The notes beneath the pieces were generated by a model. That model saw only the letters and a program-made list of their open reading frames with translations, was not told the origin of the DNA and did no database searches. The position numbers and the translations under genes are program-made. DNA of 58,013 nucleotides from Gemmatimonadota bacterium (GTDB taxonomy: Bacteria > Gemmatimonadota > Gemmatimonadetes > Longimicrobiales > Gaopeijiaceae), in the NCBI GenBank assembly GCA_022827345.1, contig JAJDTB010000014.1, positions 1 to 58,013 on the forward strand, read 5' to 3'. How positions within the stretch are numbered: position 1 is the first letter of the stretch; each line of letters begins with the position of its first letter. Shown one piece after another: positions 27,899-36,290 of the stretch.

Positions 27899-28729
27899 CT
27901 ATCGCATGCGCCGCGGATACCGGCGGCTGTCCGTGGGAATGAAACGTCCGGAATCTCCCGAGTAAAGATAAGTGATGGCCTCCGACGACGATTTCCGCAC
28001 CCTGATCAGGTTGATGGAATTCCTCCCCACCTCCCTACCCCGTCCACGGTTGGATGATGCGGTGCCGGCGATGATGACGGGCACCCCCTCGCCCTCTTCG
28101 CCCGGCGCACCGGCGCATCCAAGCCAGGACTGGTGGATGTGTCCCGAGAGGATCAGGTCGACGCCCCATTGGCGGGCCAGTTCCAGTACGCGCGGCGCTC
28201 CGGGCAGAATCGGGACCGGATCGCTGTCCGGGGGGACGAGAAGATGGTGGTGGATCACCAGAACCCGCAGCGCCCCGGGCTCGGCCTGCGCAAACGCGGT
28301 CGCGGCGAAGTCGAGCTGCCTTTGGCCGAGGCGGCCGTTGACAATGGCAGCCAGTGGCGTGGACGAGTTCAGCGCGACGAACCGGGCCGGGTCGGAGCCG
28401 GCGGGTCCGCCGGCATCCAGGTCCCGAATCGAGTCGAGCCGGTCGTCGATGTGCCGGCGGTAGTTCCGGTACGGTACGAAGAGCCGCTCCCACACCCTGT
28501 AGAGCGGGACATCGTGATTCCCCGCCGTGACCACCACGGGGCGCGGCGCGAGCCGCTCGAGAAAGCGCCGCGCAGCCCGGTACTCCGCGGCCTTGGCACG
28601 CTGGGTGAGGTCCCCCGACAGCACGATCGCGTCCGGGTCCTGCTCCTCGACAAAGCCGAGGATCGCTTCCGAAACCGCAGATCGGTGAGGCTTGCCGAAG
28701 TGCAGGTCGGACGCGTGGAGGATGATCAC
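27899..28729 (-). CDS. Calcineurin-like metallophosphoesterase
   Basis: The 276-residue enzyme has all five blocks of the dinuclear metal site: DLHFG near the start, GDLTQ, GNHDV, HHHLL and SGHIHQ, in the usual order. Proteins of this family hydrolyse phosphodiesters or phosphomonoesters such as cyclic nucleotides or UDP-diacylglucosamine; the exact substrate cannot be read from sequence. No signal peptide is present. The GTG start at 28729 overlaps the lgt stop by 4 bp (GTGA, 28726-28729). A longer open frame upstream is only overlap with lgt. It precedes the BamA/TamA gene by 17 bp. Confidence 0.88.
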   Translation of the reverse strand: MIILHASDLHFGKPHRSAVSEAILGFVEEQDPDAIVLSGDLTQRAKAAEYRAARRFLERLAPRPVVVTAGNHDVPLYRVWERLFVPYRNYRRHIDDRLDSIRDLDAGGPAGSDPARFVALNSSTPLAAIVNGRLGQRQLDFAATAFAQAEPGALRVLVIHHHLLVPPDSDPVPILPGAPRVLELARQWGVDLILSGHIHQSWLGCAGAPGEEGEGVPVIIAGTASSNRGRGREVGRNSINLIRVRKSSSEAITYLYSGDSGRFIPTDSRRYPRRMR

Positions 28730-29574
28730 CCGCGGGCGGACCCCTTCGCGCGGCGCAGCCTCATCATCCAGGTCACGCCAAAGGCGATCAGCCCGATGGA
28801 GATCACCTGGGCAAGGGTCAGCACGCCGAAGAAGCGGTCGTCCTTCGCGCGGAAGAACTCCACGATGAACCGTTCCGCGCCCGCCAGTGCCATCCAGGTC
28901 ATGAAGATCCACCCCGGCTTGTTCCCGGCGCCCCGCAACGACCACAGCAGTACGAAGATCAGTGTGGAGAGCCCCGTCTCGTAGAGCTGGGTGGGATGGA
29001 CGGGAAGGATCTCTCCGTACCGTTCCACCATCGCCGGATCCACGGCGATCCCGAACTGCTCGCTGATCGTGCTCGCGTGCGAGGGCGGCGCCCCGTTTGG
29101 AAACGCAATTCCCACCCACGAATCCGTGGGGCGTCCATAGTCATCCCCGACGAGGAAGCAGCCGATCCGTCCCACCGCGTACGACAGGGCCAGCGCCGGA
29201 GCTATCGCGTCCGCGGTCTTCCCCAGCGGCAGACCCACCTTGCGCACACGCCAGACGACCAGCGCCGTGGCCAGCAGGAATCCTCCGTACCATACCATGC
29301 CGGCGCGCGCGAAGAGCATCCCGAAGGGGTCTGCAACGAACCGGGGGTAGTTGAGGAACACGTAGTAGAGACGCGCCCCGACAAGCCCGCCGATCACGGC
29401 CATGAAGAGAAGGTCCCACGCGATCTCGGGGTCGTGGCCCATGCGGCCCAGCTCGGACTTGAGGATGTAGCCCCCGGTCAGGAAGGCCAGGAGCATCATC
29501 ACGCCGAACGAGGTGATCGGATCGCCTCCGAGGATGGGAACCCACTCGGGCATGCGAAAAAGGATGGGATACAT
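28726..29574 (-). CDS. lgt: Prolipoprotein diacylglyceryl transferase
   Basis: Lgt moves diacylglycerol from phosphatidylglycerol to the lipobox cysteine of prolipoproteins at the inner membrane. From the ATG at 29574 the 282-residue protein begins MYPILFRMPEW, the canonical start for the family. An ATG 14 codons upstream would overlap tsaD by 25 bp and is less likely. Seven hydrophobic helices and the signature region GRIGCFLVGDDYGRPTDS are visible; the usual GRIGNF asparagine is a cysteine here. HPTQLYE and the late GAERFIVEFFR with its essential arginine are also present. Several lipoproteins in this window are its likely substrates. Confidence 0.95.
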   Translation of the reverse strand: MYPILFRMPEWVPILGGDPITSFGVMMLLAFLTGGYILKSELGRMGHDPEIAWDLLFMAVIGGLVGARLYYVFLNYPRFVADPFGMLFARAGMVWYGGFLLATALVVWRVRKVGLPLGKTADAIAPALALSYAVGRIGCFLVGDDYGRPTDSWVGIAFPNGAPPSHASTISEQFGIAVDPAMVERYGEILPVHPTQLYETGLSTLIFVLLWSLRGAGNKPGWIFMTWMALAGAERFIVEFFRAKDDRFFGVLTLAQVISIGLIAFGVTWMMRLRRAKGSARG

Positions 29575-29591
29575 ATCTGGGCTGGTCCTGG

Positions 29592-30650
29592 TCAGTGATT
29601 GGTTTCCGGTGTCCATGGTACCATACCCGGGATGGGTACGCTTGCCCGCGCGTCGTCCAGGCCGCCGAAGGTGCGCTGCTCGGCGCGGAACTGTCCGGCC
29701 CGGGCGATCATGGCCCCGTTGTCGAGCGACACCCTGGGCGACCCGACCAGAAGGCGTCCCCGCGCCCCCAGTCGTTCGCGAAAACGCGCCCGCAGGGGAC
29801 CATTGGCCGACACCCCTCCGCCCAGCAGGAGCCTGTCGCAGCCGACCGCCTCCATCGCAGCGATGGTCTTGCGGGTGAGCACATCCACCACCGCTTCCTG
29901 AAAGGACGCGGCCAGGTGGGGTCGCTCGTCCCCCACCTCGCCGGCCTCTTCGAGGCGCCCCACCGTCTGGGCCACCGCGGTCTTCAGGCCCGAAAAGGAA
30001 AAGTCCAGCGGCACGCGGCCACCGGAGCGCGCATTCGCCCGCATCATCGGCCGTGGGAAGGCATAACGGGCGGGATCGCCCCCCACCGCCGCCGCCTGGA
30101 CCGCGGGACCTCCCGGATAGGGGAGTCCCAGCAGCTTGCCCACCTTGTCGAACGCCTCGCCGGCAGCATCGTCACGGGTCTGGCCGAGAAGGAAGTAGCG
30201 CCCCCACCCGGGCACCCACAGCAACAGCGTGTGACCCCCGGACACCAGGAGCGCCACAAACGGGGGGACCGCTTCGGGATCTTCGAGGACGGGACCGAAC
30301 AGGTGCCCTTCCATGTGGTGCACCGGGATCCAGGGAACACCCAGCGCGAAGGCGGCGGCCCGTGCCCAGGACACCCCCACCAGCAGCGCGCCGATCAGCC
30401 CCGGCCCCGCCGCCACCGCGATCGCGCGCAGCCGGCGCCGCTCGACCCCCGCCTCCCGCAGCGCGGCATCCACCACGGGCTCGATTCGCCGCAAATGGTC
30501 CCGGGCGGCGAGTTCCGGCACCACTCCGCCGTAGATCCGGTGCACGTCCTGCGAGTGGATGACGAGCCCGAGGATGGCTCCCGCTTCGTCGAGAACCGCC
30601 GCGGAGGTCTCGTCGCAGGTGGTCTCGATCCCGAGGACAGGCCCGATCAC
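29592..30650 (-). CDS. tsaD: tRNA N6-adenosine threonylcarbamoyltransferase TsaD
   Basis: TsaD transfers the threonylcarbamoyl group to A37 of ANN-decoding tRNAs, working with TsaB and TsaE. The 352 residues show LGIETTCDETSAAV at the N-terminus, the metal-binding HHMEGH at 111-116, SGGHT, the KVGKLLGLPYPGGP loop and GGGVSAN near the C-terminus. All are typical of the ASKHA-fold bacterial enzyme. The GTG start overlaps the ybbR stop by 4 bp (GTGA, 30647-30650). Neither tsaB nor tsaE is in the window. Confidence 0.97.
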   Translation of the reverse strand: MIGPVLGIETTCDETSAAVLDEAGAILGLVIHSQDVHRIYGGVVPELAARDHLRRIEPVVDAALREAGVERRRLRAIAVAAGPGLIGALLVGVSWARAAAFALGVPWIPVHHMEGHLFGPVLEDPEAVPPFVALLVSGGHTLLLWVPGWGRYFLLGQTRDDAAGEAFDKVGKLLGLPYPGGPAVQAAAVGGDPARYAFPRPMMRANARSGGRVPLDFSFSGLKTAVAQTVGRLEEAGEVGDERPHLAASFQEAVVDVLTRKTIAAMEAVGCDRLLLGGGVSANGPLRARFRERLGARGRLLVGSPRVSLDNGAMIARAGQFRAEQRTFGGLDDARASVPIPGMVPWTPETNH

Positions 30651-31606
30651 AGGCCGGCGGGTCTTCTTACGGTTACCGAGTCCGCGCTCAGGGTCGCTTG
30701 CAGAAAGCGACCGAGGCCGCGCAGGTCGAGCGGCACCCGCACCTCACCGTTCTCGGCAAGGCCTTGCCGCAGGTCCTCCGCGTCCATCGTCAAGCCCACG
30801 ACCACGGCCGCGGTGTCGAGTGCTTCCAGCAGCACGCCCGCGCCGGAGAGCGTCACCTCCACCATCGGGGGATCCACCACCAGGTCCTCGCCCGCGAGCG
30901 CCGACTCCACCGCCAGCGGACCGAGCGCCCGACTCTCCCGGGAGGCCGCTTCCACCAGGATCGTCGCGCTCATCGGGTTGACGACCAGTCCTCCAAGGCC
31001 GGCGGTGTCCACACCCACGTCGAACCGCCCGGGTCCGGTCAGAGCTCCCAGGTCGAAGGGACGCAGGAACACGGCTTCCAGCGCATCCAGCTCCGAGGCC
31101 GGTCCACGCACCTGCGCGAAGAGAAGGTTGGCCCGGGGCTCCGCAACCAGCGCGAGCGAGTCCGGCAACCGCCCGGTCACCCTCGGCGACACGGGGATCT
31201 CTTCGACCCTGTACTGCTCGAAGAGCAATCGCACCGTGCTGGGCGCGAAGTCCTCGATCGCCACACTCCCCCGGTCGACGTTCCAGACCCAATCGGGCAC
31301 CAGTTCCAGGACCAGGTCTTCTGCCGCGACGGAATCCACCGGAATCACCACCACGGGCTCGGCCATCGCGACGCGAAAAAGGTCCCCCATGGGACCGGTC
31401 ACGGTCATGTCCACCGTGGAGGGCGACGGATCGCCCTGCAGGAACCAGTCGGAAGCGACCTGATCCACCCGCACCTGCACGCCCGGGATTTCGAGCCGGC
31501 TCACCCGGTCGTCGGTCAGCCGCATCGTCGCCCACAGGAGAACAGCGAGCGTGAGGGCCGCCAGCTTGAGGCGCCAGTTGCGGGTCAGGACCCTCGGGGA
31601 CGGCAC
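30647..31606 (-). CDS. YbbR-domain membrane protein (CdaR-like)
   Basis: The 319-residue product has one N-terminal membrane helix (LKLAALTLAVLLWATM) followed by beta-rich repeats of YbbR type, exposed outside the inner membrane. In Firmicutes the YbbR protein CdaR binds and controls the c-di-AMP synthase CdaA, but no cdaA-type gene lies nearby. The start is a GTG at 31606, 4 bp after the thioredoxin stop and just before the membrane helix. Further upstream the open frame is only overlap with that gene. It overlaps tsaD by 4 bp. Family assignment is good; its role here is open. Confidence 0.8.
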   Translation of the reverse strand: MPSPRVLTRNWRLKLAALTLAVLLWATMRLTDDRVSRLEIPGVQVRVDQVASDWFLQGDPSPSTVDMTVTGPMGDLFRVAMAEPVVVIPVDSVAAEDLVLELVPDWVWNVDRGSVAIEDFAPSTVRLLFEQYRVEEIPVSPRVTGRLPDSLALVAEPRANLLFAQVRGPASELDALEAVFLRPFDLGALTGPGRFDVGVDTAGLGGLVVNPMSATILVEAASRESRALGPLAVESALAGEDLVVDPPMVEVTLSGAGVLLEALDTAAVVVGLTMDAEDLRQGLAENGEVRVPLDLRGLGRFLQATLSADSVTVRRPAGL

Positions 31607-31610
31607 GGGG

Positions 31611-32198
31611 CTACCCGTCCCTTTCCACGAGGCGCCTGACGAGCCCGACGTTGGCTTCGGAATCCCACGCGGTAGAGCCGGCCACTTTCTTGTAGATGAT
31701 TCCGTCGGCGCTGATGAGGAAGGACTCCGGGACACCCGTCGTGCGGTAGGTCCGCTGGATGTCGCCGGAGGGGTTGAGCAGGATGGGGAAGGTCAGATCG
31801 AGGCTGCTGGCAAAGGCGAAGGGATCGCCTCCGGGATTGCCGGCGTTGTCGGTTCCGCCGACGGGGGCGTCGATGCTGATCGCGGCGATCTCGAAGTCGT
31901 CGCGAGAAAAGAGGTCGTACAGGCGCTGCATGGACGGCATCTCCTCGCGGCAGGGGCCGCACCACGTCGCCCACACGTTGAGGAGCAGGACCTTGCCCTC
32001 GTAGGTCCGCAGGGTGACCGGGTCTCCCGCCGCGTCGACCACTTCGAAGTCGGGTGCCGGATAACCGGAGACCACCGGCGGGATCCGGTTTCGGCCGAAC
32101 CAGGCACCCGCGACCAGTCCCACGCATACCGCGAGCGCCACCAGGTAGGGCCGCCGGCTGTGCGGCCGCTTGTCGACGGGGCGGGCTCCGATCGTCAT
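31611..32198 (-). CDS. Membrane-anchored TlpA/ResA-type thioredoxin
   Basis: This 195-residue protein has a signal-anchor helix at about residues 18-34 and a thioredoxin fold with the active site WCGPC (Cys80 and Cys83). It also has the redoxin-type extra segment and the cis-proline loop GVPESFLI. Such proteins act outside the inner membrane as thiol reductants, for example in cytochrome c maturation, or as general disulfide-reducing agents. The ATG overlaps the stop of the preceding thioredoxin-coupled PASTA gene's neighbour junction at 32195-32198 (ATGA). No cytochrome c biogenesis genes are near. Confidence 0.9.
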   Translation of the reverse strand: MTIGARPVDKRPHSRRPYLVALAVCVGLVAGAWFGRNRIPPVVSGYPAPDFEVVDAAGDPVTLRTYEGKVLLLNVWATWCGPCREEMPSMQRLYDLFSRDDFEIAAISIDAPVGGTDNAGNPGGDPFAFASSLDLTFPILLNPSGDIQRTYRTTGVPESFLISADGIIYKKVAGSTAWDSEANVGLVRRLVERDG

Positions 32199-33121
32199 GG
32201 CCGGATCCGCGATCGGTTGATGTCACGAGTCGGGTCCCGCAGCTCACCCCCGCCCGGCAGCAGCCGCGCCGGACGCACTTCCCGCCCGACGACCAGATTC
32301 ACCGCGGTGCCCTCCGCGACGGACACGTACGGTTCAGGATTCTGGCCGAAAACCCGGCTAACGTTCAATAAACTGTATCTTCTGTCTATCTCGCCGAGCA
32401 CCAGGCCGAGCGACCGCAGGACCGCATACGCCTCTCCCTGCGTCATTCCCGCCAGCTGAGGCATGAGGAAGGTGGGGGGACCGCGGCTGACCACGAGCCG
32501 AACGCCGCCCGGTATCCGGATCTCGGATCCGGGCGCCGGGTCGATGGCCAGGACCCGACCGGCCGCCGTGCGGGAATCGGCCGTATCCACCGTCACGACG
32601 AATCCTCCCGCGTCCAGCAACTCCGCGGCGCGGTTGCCGTCGAGGCGCGTGAGGTCCGGGACCGCGCGCATCTCGGGACCTGACGATACGGTAATGCGGA
32701 CGGGTGCCTGCGATCTGGCGGTCAGCCCCGGCAGCGGGCTCTGACCGATCACCAGCCCGGCAACCACGCTGGGGTGCCGCACGGAGTCGACCTGGCCGAC
32801 GACGAGCCCCGAATCCATCACCGTGGCGAGTGCCAGGCCCACGGGCTCGCCCCGCAGATCCGGCACTGCCTGCAGTTCCACCCGCTGTTCGCCTGCCGGG
32901 AAAATGAGGACGACGGCGATCAGGTAGCCCAGGCCCAGCCCCGCGCCGGTCACGAGCAGCGCGGCGAACGCGGGATGCAGTGCGAGGCGGCCCGCGCGGA
33001 CCGGCCTTGCGCGCGTGGCCTTCCTGCCGGAACTCCGTCGACGGGACTTCGGCGCGGCCGCACGGCCCGCCTTCTTCGTCCTGGACTTCCGGTTCCGCCG
33101 GAGTGAGCGGCGCAGATCCAT
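32195..33121 (-). CDS. PASTA-domain single-pass membrane protein without a kinase domain
   Basis: The 308-residue product begins with about 45 very basic residues, then one membrane helix (about 51-74). Three PASTA repeats follow (about 81-150, 151-217 and 218-288), each with a VPDL- or MPQL-type opening and a VVS/VVG strand at the end. PASTA domains bind peptidoglycan stem peptides or muropeptides. They are usually attached to Ser/Thr kinases or penicillin-binding proteins, and neither is attached here. The start at 33121 shares one base with the rsmB stop (TGATG) and has AGAAGGG upstream. It may be a muropeptide sensor or a cell-wall anchor. Confidence 0.85.
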   Translation of the reverse strand: MDLRRSLRRNRKSRTKKAGRAAAPKSRRRSSGRKATRARPVRAGRLALHPAFAALLVTGAGLGLGYLIAVVLIFPAGEQRVELQAVPDLRGEPVGLALATVMDSGLVVGQVDSVRHPSVVAGLVIGQSPLPGLTARSQAPVRITVSSGPEMRAVPDLTRLDGNRAAELLDAGGFVVTVDTADSRTAAGRVLAIDPAPGSEIRIPGGVRLVVSRGPPTFLMPQLAGMTQGEAYAVLRSLGLVLGEIDRRYSLLNVSRVFGQNPEPYVSVAEGTAVNLVVGREVRPARLLPGGGELRDPTRDINRSRIRP

Positions 33122-34548
33122 CAGTCGCCAACCCTTCTCATTCTGGCCGCAAAGGCGCCATCGAATCCACTTTCGTGGGGCAACACAGCAAGGCATCCCC
33201 TCGCGTCCAGAAACCGGTCCGGGACATCGCCCGGCTCGATGCGGAAGTCCGGATGTCGCGCCAGAAAAGCCTTCACCTGCCCCCAGTTCTCCTCGTGCTC
33301 AAGGGCACATGTAGCGTAAACAAGGAGGCCGCCACGGGGAACCACGGAAGCGGCGCCGGCCAGAATCGAGCGCTGGAGCCCCGCGAGCACCTCGATGTCC
33401 CGCTCCTGGACGCGCCATCGCCCGTCCGGGTGACGCCGGAGCGTCCCGGTACCACTGCACGGCACGTCCACCAGCACGACCCCGGCGCTCCGCAGCGGCG
33501 GATGACGGGCGTCCGCGGCTACCGCCCAGACTCGCAGCTTTGATCGGTCCGGACCGGCCAACCGTTGCACGGCCGGTCCCCCGTGACCGGCGCGCTGGGC
33601 GCTCAGCCGCCGCACTCCTTCGCGGACGCGCGACAGGCGCCGCGGCGACAGATCGGCGGCCACCACCCCATCCGCCAGGCCGCCCAGCGCGAGCGCCTTG
33701 CCGCCCGGGGCCGCGCACAGATCGGCGACCAGGGCACCCCTTGGCGGCGACACATAATCCACCACCAGCGACGCGGCGGGGTCCTGAACGACCCCGGGCA
33801 CGACCGCGAGCGCCGCCCCCGGGTCCGCGCGGGGCGCCAGCATGATCGAGGAACCCCCATCGGATCCGGTCCCGCCGCCCATGACGTCGCAGCCGGCCGG
33901 GTCGGCCTGACAGAGTCCCTGGGCCGCGAGTACGCGACGCGCATCCGCAGCGCTCGCTCCGATCGGCCGAAGGTACACCCGCGGTTGTCGGTTGTTGGCC
34001 TCGACGAGCGCGCGGGCGCCGGCTCCGCCAAAGACGGCGATCCAGCGCCGCACGAGCCAGCGCGGATGCGATCCCCAGGTGGACAGGTAGGCCTCGAGGT
34101 CCTCGTCCGCATCGGGAAACGAGAACTCCCCCGTGCGCGCGCCCGCCACCTTCCGCAGCACCGCGTTCACCAGACCCGCCGCCGCGCGGCTCCGGGTCCC
34201 CTTGACCTGCTCTACCGCCTCGGACACGGCGGCGTACGCGGGAACGCTGCCCATCTCCAGGATCTGGCAGGCGCCCATCCGCAGCGCGACGGCCACATCC
34301 GGGTCGAGTTCTGCAATATCGCGCGTGCAGTAGCGCGACAGGACGTGGTCGATCCTCCCCCGCAGGCGCATCGTCCCGTACGCCAGGTGGCGGACCCATC
34401 CCCGCTCGGGGGACTCGCTGGCCCCGGAGGATTCCCACGCCACGTCGAGGCGCCGGCCCGACTCGACCTCCCGCAGGATGGATGCGGCCAGCACCCGGCC
34501 CGCCGGCGGCCTGGTTCCGCCGAGGCCTCGTGTGCGGCGCCGCGTCAA
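33121..34548 (-). CDS. rsmB: 16S rRNA (cytosine-967-C5)-methyltransferase RsmB
   Basis: RsmB methylates C967 of 16S rRNA with SAM. The 475-residue protein has the N-terminal NusB-like RNA-binding domain (ALRMGACQILEM, AVSEAVEQVKG, GLVNAVLRKV). The methyltransferase domain has a DLCAAPGGKAL SAM loop, DVPCSGTGTLRRHPD (first catalytic cysteine) and YATCALEHEEN (second). The PCSGTGT and ATC cysteines are both present, so activity is expected. It starts with TTG in a 4-bp TTGA overlap with the thiG stop (34545-34548). A Gly/Ser-rich insertion lies before the methyltransferase core. Confidence 0.93.
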   Translation of the reverse strand: MTRRRTRGLGGTRPPAGRVLAASILREVESGRRLDVAWESSGASESPERGWVRHLAYGTMRLRGRIDHVLSRYCTRDIAELDPDVAVALRMGACQILEMGSVPAYAAVSEAVEQVKGTRSRAAAGLVNAVLRKVAGARTGEFSFPDADEDLEAYLSTWGSHPRWLVRRWIAVFGGAGARALVEANNRQPRVYLRPIGASAADARRVLAAQGLCQADPAGCDVMGGGTGSDGGSSIMLAPRADPGAALAVVPGVVQDPAASLVVDYVSPPRGALVADLCAAPGGKALALGGLADGVVAADLSPRRLSRVREGVRRLSAQRAGHGGPAVQRLAGPDRSKLRVWAVAADARHPPLRSAGVVLVDVPCSGTGTLRRHPDGRWRVQERDIEVLAGLQRSILAGAASVVPRGGLLVYATCALEHEENWGQVKAFLARHPDFRIEPGDVPDRFLDARGCLAVLPHESGFDGAFAARMRRVGD

Positions 34549-35348
34549 CTGCTCTCCGTATCCAGCATCCCCGATGTGGGCGACGACGGCACCGCGATCT
34601 CCCGCGCCGCCATCCGTCCCGCCAGGTACGCCTCCCGCCCCGCCCGGATCGCCAGCCTCATGGCCCGCGCCATGCCGACCGGGTTCGCGGCGGCGGCGAT
34701 CGCTGTGTTCATCAGCACGCCGTCCACACCCTGCTCCATGGTGATGCAGGCGTCGGAAGCCGTCCCCACGCCGGCGTCCACGATCACGGGGACGCTCAGC
34801 CGCCGCTTGATCTCGCGGATGTAATAGGGGTTCACCACGCCCAGGCCGCTCCCGATCGGACTCGCGAGAGGCATCACCGCCACGCAGCCCGCGTCCTCGA
34901 GCCTGAGCGCCGTAACCAGGTCGTCGTTGGTGTACGCCATGACCCTGAATCGGTCGGCCACGAGTGCGGTCGCCGCCTCGAGCGTCGCGGCCGTGTCCGG
35001 GAGCAGCGTGCGCTCGTCGCCGATCACTTCGAGCTTGACCCAGTCGTTGAGCCCCGCCGCCCTGCCCAGCCGCGCGTAGCGGACGGCGTCTTCGGCCGTG
35101 TAGCAGCCCGCGGTGTTGGGGAGCAGGAAGAACTCGTCCGGATCGAGGTGATGGAGGATGCCCTCCTCGTGGCTGCGGTCGAGGTCGACCCGGCGCACCG
35201 CCACCGTGACCATCTCGGCCCCGCTGGCACGGATGGCCGCCACCATTTCATCGTTCGTCCGGTACTTCCCCGTCCCGACGATCAGCCTTGAAGTGAAGGT
35301 CTGGCCCCCGATCACGAACGGGAGATCCGGGCAGCTCTCCATCGTCAT
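34545..35348 (-). CDS. thiG: Thiazole synthase ThiG
   Basis: ThiG forms the thiazole phosphate of thiamine from deoxyxylulose phosphate, dehydroglycine and ThiS thiocarboxylate. The 267-residue TIM-barrel protein shows SRLIVGTGKYRT at the N-terminus, the Schiff-base lysine in DWVKLEVIGD, MPLASPIGSG and the phosphate loop region VDAGVGTASDA. The ATG directly follows the thiS stop without a gap. Together with thiS and thiE this is a partial thiamine operon; thiC, thiD and the sulfur-transfer genes are not in the window. Confidence 0.97.
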   Translation of the reverse strand: MTMESCPDLPFVIGGQTFTSRLIVGTGKYRTNDEMVAAIRASGAEMVTVAVRRVDLDRSHEEGILHHLDPDEFFLLPNTAGCYTAEDAVRYARLGRAAGLNDWVKLEVIGDERTLLPDTAATLEAATALVADRFRVMAYTNDDLVTALRLEDAGCVAVMPLASPIGSGLGVVNPYYIREIKRRLSVPVIVDAGVGTASDACITMEQGVDGVLMNTAIAAAANPVGMARAMRLAIRAGREAYLAGRMAAREIAVPSSPTSGMLDTESS

Positions 35349-35591
35349 CTATCCCCCTCCTACGAAGTGCACGAGTTCGATCCGGTCTCCCTCCTCGACC
35401 GGGGTCGCCTGCAAGGCCTCCCGTGGCAGGATTGCGCGGTTCCGCTCCACCACCACCATCCCCGGGTGGAGCTCCAGGGACCGGAGAAGCCCCGCCACGG
35501 TGAGCCCCGCACCGACCGACCGGACCTCGCCGTTGAGCACGATGGTCACGAGTTCGCCCGGATTGCCCGACCCGGATCGCGGTGTCGTCAT
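35349..35591 (-). CDS. thiS: Thiamine biosynthesis sulfur carrier ThiS
   Basis: This 80-residue ubiquitin-like protein ends in Gly-Gly-Gly. The family's terminal Gly-Gly is adenylylated and converted to the thiocarboxylate that feeds sulfur to ThiG. Recognisable parts are the IVLNGEVRSV first strand, GMVVVERNRAILPRE, and GDRIELVHFVGGG at the end. The N-terminal ~14 residues are extra and Gly/Ser-rich. The ATG at 35591 overlaps the thiE stop (ATGA, 35588-35591). The extra terminal glycine is unusual but keeps a Gly-Gly end. Confidence 0.93.
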   Translation of the reverse strand: MTTPRSGSGNPGELVTIVLNGEVRSVGAGLTVAGLLRSLELHPGMVVVERNRAILPREALQATPVEEGDRIELVHFVGGG

Positions 35592-36280
35592 CGCTCTCCC
35601 TCCTCCCGGAGAACCTGAAGGTAGCGCGACACGGCCGCCGGAGGGTCGGCCGCGCGCCATACCCCGCTCAGGACCATCACCCCGTGCGCCCCCCGGGACA
35701 GCACGGCCGGCACCTCCGCGGGCGTGATCCCGCCGATGGCGATCACGGGAAGGTTGCCGCAATGGACCGCGCGGCCCAGCGCCTCCGAACCGATGGCGGG
35801 ACGCCCGGGGTGCGAACGCGTGGGGTAGACCGCGCCCAGGACGAGATAGTCCAGCTCCCCGCCGCGGTAGTCGCGCGCCTGCTGCGGCGCGTGTATGGAC
35901 CTGCCCACCCGCAGCTTCGGCCCTGTCATCCCGCGGACGAGCGCCGCGGGCAGAGAGTCCTCCCGCAGGTGAACGCCGCCGGCGCCCGCCGCCATCGCCA
36001 CATCGACCCGATCGTTCACCACGATCAGCGTCCCGGTCTCGCGCGACAGCTCGGCAAGCCGGGATGCGGCCTCGAAGAGGTGGCGCACAGGGGTCGTCCT
36101 CGTTCTGAGGTGCAGCGCCATCGCGCCGCCTCCCGCCTCGAGCACCGGCCGGATGCGCGCCGGGAAGTCCCCGGAGGCGACCAGGTCGTCCACGGCGATG
36201 ATGTGCAGCCGCGGCAGTGAGCCGGACGCGCGCCCTGCCGACCCGGCGCCACGCCGCTCCTGGTGCTCACGCGGGCTCAT
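35588..36280 (-). CDS. thiE: Thiamine phosphate synthase ThiE
   Basis: ThiE joins HMP pyrophosphate and thiazole phosphate to give thiamine phosphate. The 230-residue TIM-barrel protein has LIVVNDRVDVAMAAGAGGVHLRE (the VNDR and GVHL motifs), a VGRSIHAPQQA segment, DYLVLGAVYPTRSHPG and the phosphate loop AIGGITPAEV. The N-terminus, with a short polar lead before LHIIAVDDL, is slightly longer than usual. The ATG at 36280 has AGGA eight bases upstream. The frame is open much further back, but only as overlap with fmt. Confidence 0.92.
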   Translation of the reverse strand: MSPREHQERRGAGSAGRASGSLPRLHIIAVDDLVASGDFPARIRPVLEAGGGAMALHLRTRTTPVRHLFEAASRLAELSRETGTLIVVNDRVDVAMAAGAGGVHLREDSLPAALVRGMTGPKLRVGRSIHAPQQARDYRGGELDYLVLGAVYPTRSHPGRPAIGSEALGRAVHCGNLPVIAIGGITPAEVPAVLSRGAHGVMVLSGVWRAADPPAAVSRYLQVLREEGER

Positions 36281-36290
36281 CGGCGGCATC

